A stretch of 64,000 nt of DNA, taken from UBA1205 sp045534635. Its GTDB lineage: Bacteria; Bacteroidota; Bacteroidia; Bacteroidales; WCHB1-69. Location: the NCBI GenBank assembly GCA_045534635.1, contig JAZSKB010000004.1, positions 22,942 through 86,941 of the forward strand, read 5' to 3'. This document shows positions 62,535 to 64,000 of this stretch, one piece after another; position 1 is the stretch's first letter; each line of letters begins with the position of its first letter. The notes beneath the pieces are model-generated. The model saw only the letters and a program-made list of their open reading frames with translations, did no database searches and was not told where the DNA came from. The position numbers and the translations under genes are program-made.

Positions 62535-63356
62535 ATGAAAACAATATTGAAAATAACAGTATTTCTGTTTTTATTTTGTAGTACAGTTTCAGCACAAGAA
62601 AAATTAAACAATAGTTTCAATTATCCTATTCATGCAATAGGAGGAAATTTAAGTTTAGATTTGCTATTTCCGCCTAAAATTGAAGTTCAAGACGGAAATA
62701 ATTCCATTGCTCCCCAAGTAGGGCAAACATTATTATTTAATGAGCGTCTAAAATATACTTGTTACATCAAAAAAGGTTGGGGAATAACGGGAGAAATTTC
62801 TTTTGGGAATTACTCTTGGGAAATACAACACAATCTAAATGATTTTGTAGATAAAGATACTATTTGGTCGAATGGCGTTAAAGGTGGAGGACTTGCGAAA
62901 GGGTTAATAGTTTCTAATTTATATGTAGGTTTATCCGTAAAAGCATCTTATTTTGCTGCAGTACATCAAAATGTATCATTGCAGACAGAAATAGGATTGA
63001 AATGGACACCAATAACATTTAAATCCATAAATCAAGAAGATGTTACCTTTACAATAAACGATTATAATACCTCTACGAAAATTCCATATATGAATTTTCA
63101 TTCACAAATAAAAAATTATTTTATTCCAGATGTAGATTTTGCTTTTAATGTATTGATACATGGTAAAAATCCATCTCATAATTTTGTCTTTGGATTGAAT
63201 GCAAATGTTTCATTAACAAATAGAATACTAATGAAATATAATACGACAGATGTTTTGTCTCAACATTTGCAATCTGTAGGTAATATCCATTTCCGAACAA
63301 CAAGTGTAGGTATTCATATTGGTTATCAATATTTTTTTATGAAAAACAATACATAA
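62535..63356 (+). CDS. Unknown outer-membrane beta-barrel protein
   Basis: 273 aa. Clear signal peptide (ILKITVFLFLFCSTVSAQEK). Strand-like segments such as WGITGEISFGNYSWEIQ, ASYFAAVHQNVSLQTEIGL, FRTTSVGIHIGYQYFFM; the last strand ends in aromatic residues before a short tail. Not obviously related to the preceding protein, though both look like small barrels. It may be a paired surface protein. No family recognised. Confidence 0.62.
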   Translation: MKTILKITVFLFLFCSTVSAQEKLNNSFNYPIHAIGGNLSLDLLFPPKIEVQDGNNSIAPQVGQTLLFNERLKYTCYIKKGWGITGEISFGNYSWEIQHNLNDFVDKDTIWSNGVKGGGLAKGLIVSNLYVGLSVKASYFAAVHQNVSLQTEIGLKWTPITFKSINQEDVTFTINDYNTSTKIPYMNFHSQIKNYFIPDVDFAFNVLIHGKNPSHNFVFGLNANVSLTNRILMKYNTTDVLSQHLQSVGNIHFRTTSVGIHIGYQYFFMKNNT

Positions 63357-63386
63357 GTTATTGCTAATTATAAGAAATATAATTAT

Positions 63387-63416
63387 CCCCGCCACCTGCG
63401 GCGGCGGGGGTTTTTT
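63387..63416 (+). terminator. GC-rich hairpin followed by a T run
   Basis: CCCCGCC pairs with GGCGGGG around a GC-rich loop, then TTTTTT. It has the form of a strong terminator for the two barrel genes, but its base composition is very different from everything around it. Confidence 0.7.
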
Positions 63417-63457
63417 AGGTTAAAAAAGATAAATTTTTATAAAATAGGAATAAAAAA

Positions 63458-63877
63458 ATGATAAAAAAAGGAATATTTTGGTTTTTAGGAAGTTTAATAT
63501 TTCATGTGTTTTTTCTTCTATTAAATTATCAAGAAGAAATTTTTGATAGAGATATAATAGTAAAATGTAATACATTTACAATTGTATATGCTATAGTCAA
63601 TTCGTTGATAATAGGGATATTAACACCTTGGCTTCTAAAGAAACAAAAAGAAGATATAACAAAGAAAAAATGGTTTATTGTTTATTGGATAGTAACAGAC
63701 CTATCCATGTGTTTTCTTCTTTATATCCAACAAGTTTCTTTGGAAGAGTTTTCCTTATTTTCTTTTATCTTAACACTAATAATTGGTTTGTTAGGAGGAG
63801 TGTTAGCTGGATATTTATGGATTAAGTCTATGTTTTCAATTGCAAAAAAAAGAAGAACTAATAAAAATAATATATGA
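63458..63877 (+). CDS. Unknown four-helix membrane protein
   Basis: 139 aa. Four hydrophobic segments (about 5-24, 43-62, 74-92 and 101-123) with basic connecting loops (KKQKEDITKKKW) and a basic tail (IAKKRRTNKNN). No motif recognised. Its stop overlaps the start of the next gene (ATGA), so the two are co-translated. Confidence 0.6.
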   Translation: MIKKGIFWFLGSLIFHVFFLLLNYQEEIFDRDIIVKCNTFTIVYAIVNSLIIGILTPWLLKKQKEDITKKKWFIVYWIVTDLSMCFLLYIQQVSLEEFSLFSFILTLIIGLLGGVLAGYLWIKSMFSIAKKRRTNKNNI

Positions 63878-64000
63878 AATTAGAAAAGACCTTATGTATA
63901 GGAGGCGTTGTTTTAATTACAGCATCTTTGTCTCATTTATTAAATATGTCAATTGATGTTTTATTAGATAAAAATATATCATGGACACAAATAGATACAA
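63874..64000 (+). CDS. Unknown membrane or exported protein (start only)
   Basis: 42 codons before the window ends. The start MKLEKTLCIGGVVLITASLS is hydrophobic, followed by LLDKNISWTQID. It begins within the stop codon of the previous gene, so it belongs to the same transcript. Confidence 0.55.
   Translation, partial: MKLEKTLCIGGVVLITASLSHLLNMSIDVLLDKNISWTQIDT

Overview
The window is chromosomal DNA from a low-GC (by eye about 30 %) Gram-negative member of the Bacteroidota, most likely near the Bacteroidales. Four things support this: a fused LpxC-FabZ gene, a BatE homologue, cell-wall genes in the order usual for the phylum, and many copies of the Bacteroidota -7 promoter box TAnnTTTG, mostly as TATCTTTGC or TACTTTTGC. 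Gram-negative envelope genes (kdsA, lpxD, lpxC-fabZ, outer-membrane barrels) and a meso-DAP type MurE (DNPR motif) fit. The genetic code is standard. I cannot name the genus.

Layout. 1-7.6 kb: start of a rhomboid protease, an unknown membrane protein, a very large alpha-2-macroglobulin-like protein, and a repeat-rich gap with a decayed Rhs-like fragment. 7.6-14 kb: an LRR protein, a TPR plus beta-barrel pair, and BatE. 14-23 kb: kdsA, lipA-lipB, tRNA-Gln, then rimP-nusA-infB-mscL. 23-30 kb: hflX, lpxD, a class III aminotransferase, a glycosyltransferase and an M49 peptidase. 30.4-33 kb: an accessory patch with less AT-rich codon use, holding a putatively secreted deiminase and a truncated lipoprotein. 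33-35 kb: prs and a 2-hydroxyacid dehydrogenase. 35-50 kb: the division and cell-wall cluster mraZ-rsmH-ftsL-ftsI-murE-mraY-murD'-ftsW-murG-murC-ftsQ-ftsA-ftsZ, with overlaps or short gaps at nearly every junction. 50-56 kb: GNAT protein, L28, glycosyltransferase, TSCPD protein, ferredoxin, Smr protein, DHOD-like protein and tRNA-Met. 56-60.4 kb (minus strand): M23/LysM peptidase, lpxC-fabZ, cysteine desulfurase and a small possible DNA-binding protein. 60.8-64 kb: a lipoprotein, two probable outer-membrane barrels and two membrane proteins, all unknown.

The most striking observation is in the cell-wall cluster. The gene in the murD slot encodes only the MurD C-terminal ligase domain (181 aa); the UDP-binding and ATP-binding domains are absent and there is no room for them, while every neighbour is full length. 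The second is a family of dispersed repeats. A leader of about 150 bp (repeat B) precedes, at nearly constant spacing, short ORFs that begin with a shared segment (repeat A); two of these ORFs run in frame into an Rhs-core-like tail. A third repeat (C, about 95 bp) lies directly upstream of the promoters of two unrelated genes. Identifications come from recognising motifs in translated sequence; no database search was possible.
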